Assembly: GCA_008015095.1 (NCBI GenBank)
Contig: SSEV01000046.1
Span: forward strand, 1 to 42,028
Source of the DNA: Lysobacteraceae bacterium
Lineage (GTDB): Bacteria; Pseudomonadota; Gammaproteobacteria; Xanthomonadales; Xanthomonadaceae
Reading direction: 5' to 3'
Length of the DNA stretch: 42,028 bases
The position numbers were made by a program, and so were the translations under genes. Shown piece after piece: positions 41,774-42,028 of this stretch. Position 1 is the first letter of the stretch, and each line of letters begins with the position of its first letter. The notes under the pieces are model-generated. The model did no database searches. It saw nothing but the letters and a program-made list of their open reading frames with translations, and was not told where the DNA came from.

Positions 41774-42028
41774 TCAGTTCGCCGGCAACAGTTGGAAAGC
41801 CGGCGCCGGCGTCAGCCAGGGTAGCAGCCAATGATCGGTCAGCAGAAAAGCGAATAGCGCCATCAGGTAGACGATGGAATAGTTGAAGCCCCGCATGGCG
41901 AAGAATTCGTCCGGCGGATCGAGCATTTTCCATGCGTACCAGAGGAATACCGCACCCAGCACCAGCGCCCCGCCGAGATAGAACAGACCGCTCATCCGCA
42001 CTGCGGTCGGCAGCGCGCTGATCACCAC
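41774..42028 (-). CDS. cyoE: haem O synthase, C-terminal part
   Basis: The last 84 residues of a protein that runs off the right edge. Three hydrophobic segments and the ending [28 protein letters not shown] match the C-terminus of protohaem IX farnesyltransferase (UbiA superfamily), which adds the farnesyl group of haem O in the membrane for terminal oxidases. The catalytic Asp-rich motifs lie outside the window. The first codon here is not the true start. Confidence 0.85.
   Translation of the reverse strand: MVISALPTAVRMSGLFYLGGALVLGAVFLWYAWKMLDPPDEFFAMRGFNYSIVYLMALFAFLLTDHWLLPWLTPAPAFQLLPAN

Overview
The window is high-GC chromosomal DNA from a gammaproteobacterium, most likely of the Xanthomonadaceae/Lysobacteraceae (a Lysobacter-type genome). 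This rests on overall protein character (large TonB-dependent receptor, DUF5916 protein, secreted S8 and S9 proteases, pteridine reductase beside folB/folK, rpsU-yqeY-dnaG) and is inference, not a database result. I saw no rRNA or tRNA gene, CRISPR array, transposase or phage gene.

Layout. 1-3158 (minus strand): a small secreted-protein gene broken by an in-frame amber codon, a 14-bp tandem repeat, and an alpha/beta-hydrolase (PGAP1-like lipase). 3745-13043 (minus strand): a compact operon-like biosynthetic cluster. It begins with a 20-residue peptide gene (12981-13043) that is followed at once by a strong hairpin. Then come two haem-oxygenase-like diiron oxidase (HDO) proteins with N-terminal PqqD/RRE-like domains, a GNAT acetyltransferase, a class III PLP aminotransferase, two ATP-grasp ligases overlapping by ATGA, an MFS exporter, and a third larger HDO protein. 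13364-18665 (minus): a DUF5916 barrel protein and a TonB-dependent receptor. 18829-22685 (plus): lytic transglycosylase slt, a PH-domain protein and cca. 22787-24375 (minus): a VanZ-like protein and a MidA/NDUFAF7-type methyltransferase. 24538-27454: a pteridine reductase (plus), then folK-like, folB and tsaD (minus). 27589-31194 (plus): rpsU, yqeY, a GNAT and dnaG, with an unusual branched inverted repeat before dnaG and no rpoD after it. 31308-34600: divergent M19-like dipeptidase and S9 peptidase genes. 34876-39782 (minus): two paralogous secreted subtilases, each with five C-terminal FG-GAP-like repeats and very different base composition. 40342-42028 (minus): a secreted amidohydrolase and the 3' end of cyoE.

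The cluster at 3745-13043 is the best candidate for an undescribed system. My working model is that the 20-residue peptide is a RiPP precursor or scaffold, bound by the PqqD-like domains of the HDO proteins. The ATP-grasp ligases would add amino acids or form amide bonds, the aminotransferase and HDOs would oxidise or aminate the product, GNAT would acetylate it, and the MFS protein would export it. Gene content, order and motifs are seen directly; the chemistry is inference. I do not recognise a characterised pathway with this gene set.

Other points worth a second look: the amber-interrupted gene, the 7-copy 14-bp array, the branched inverted repeat before dnaG, apparently leaderless promoters for slt and cca, an M19 dipeptidase lacking the usual HxD metal motif, and a shortened folK.
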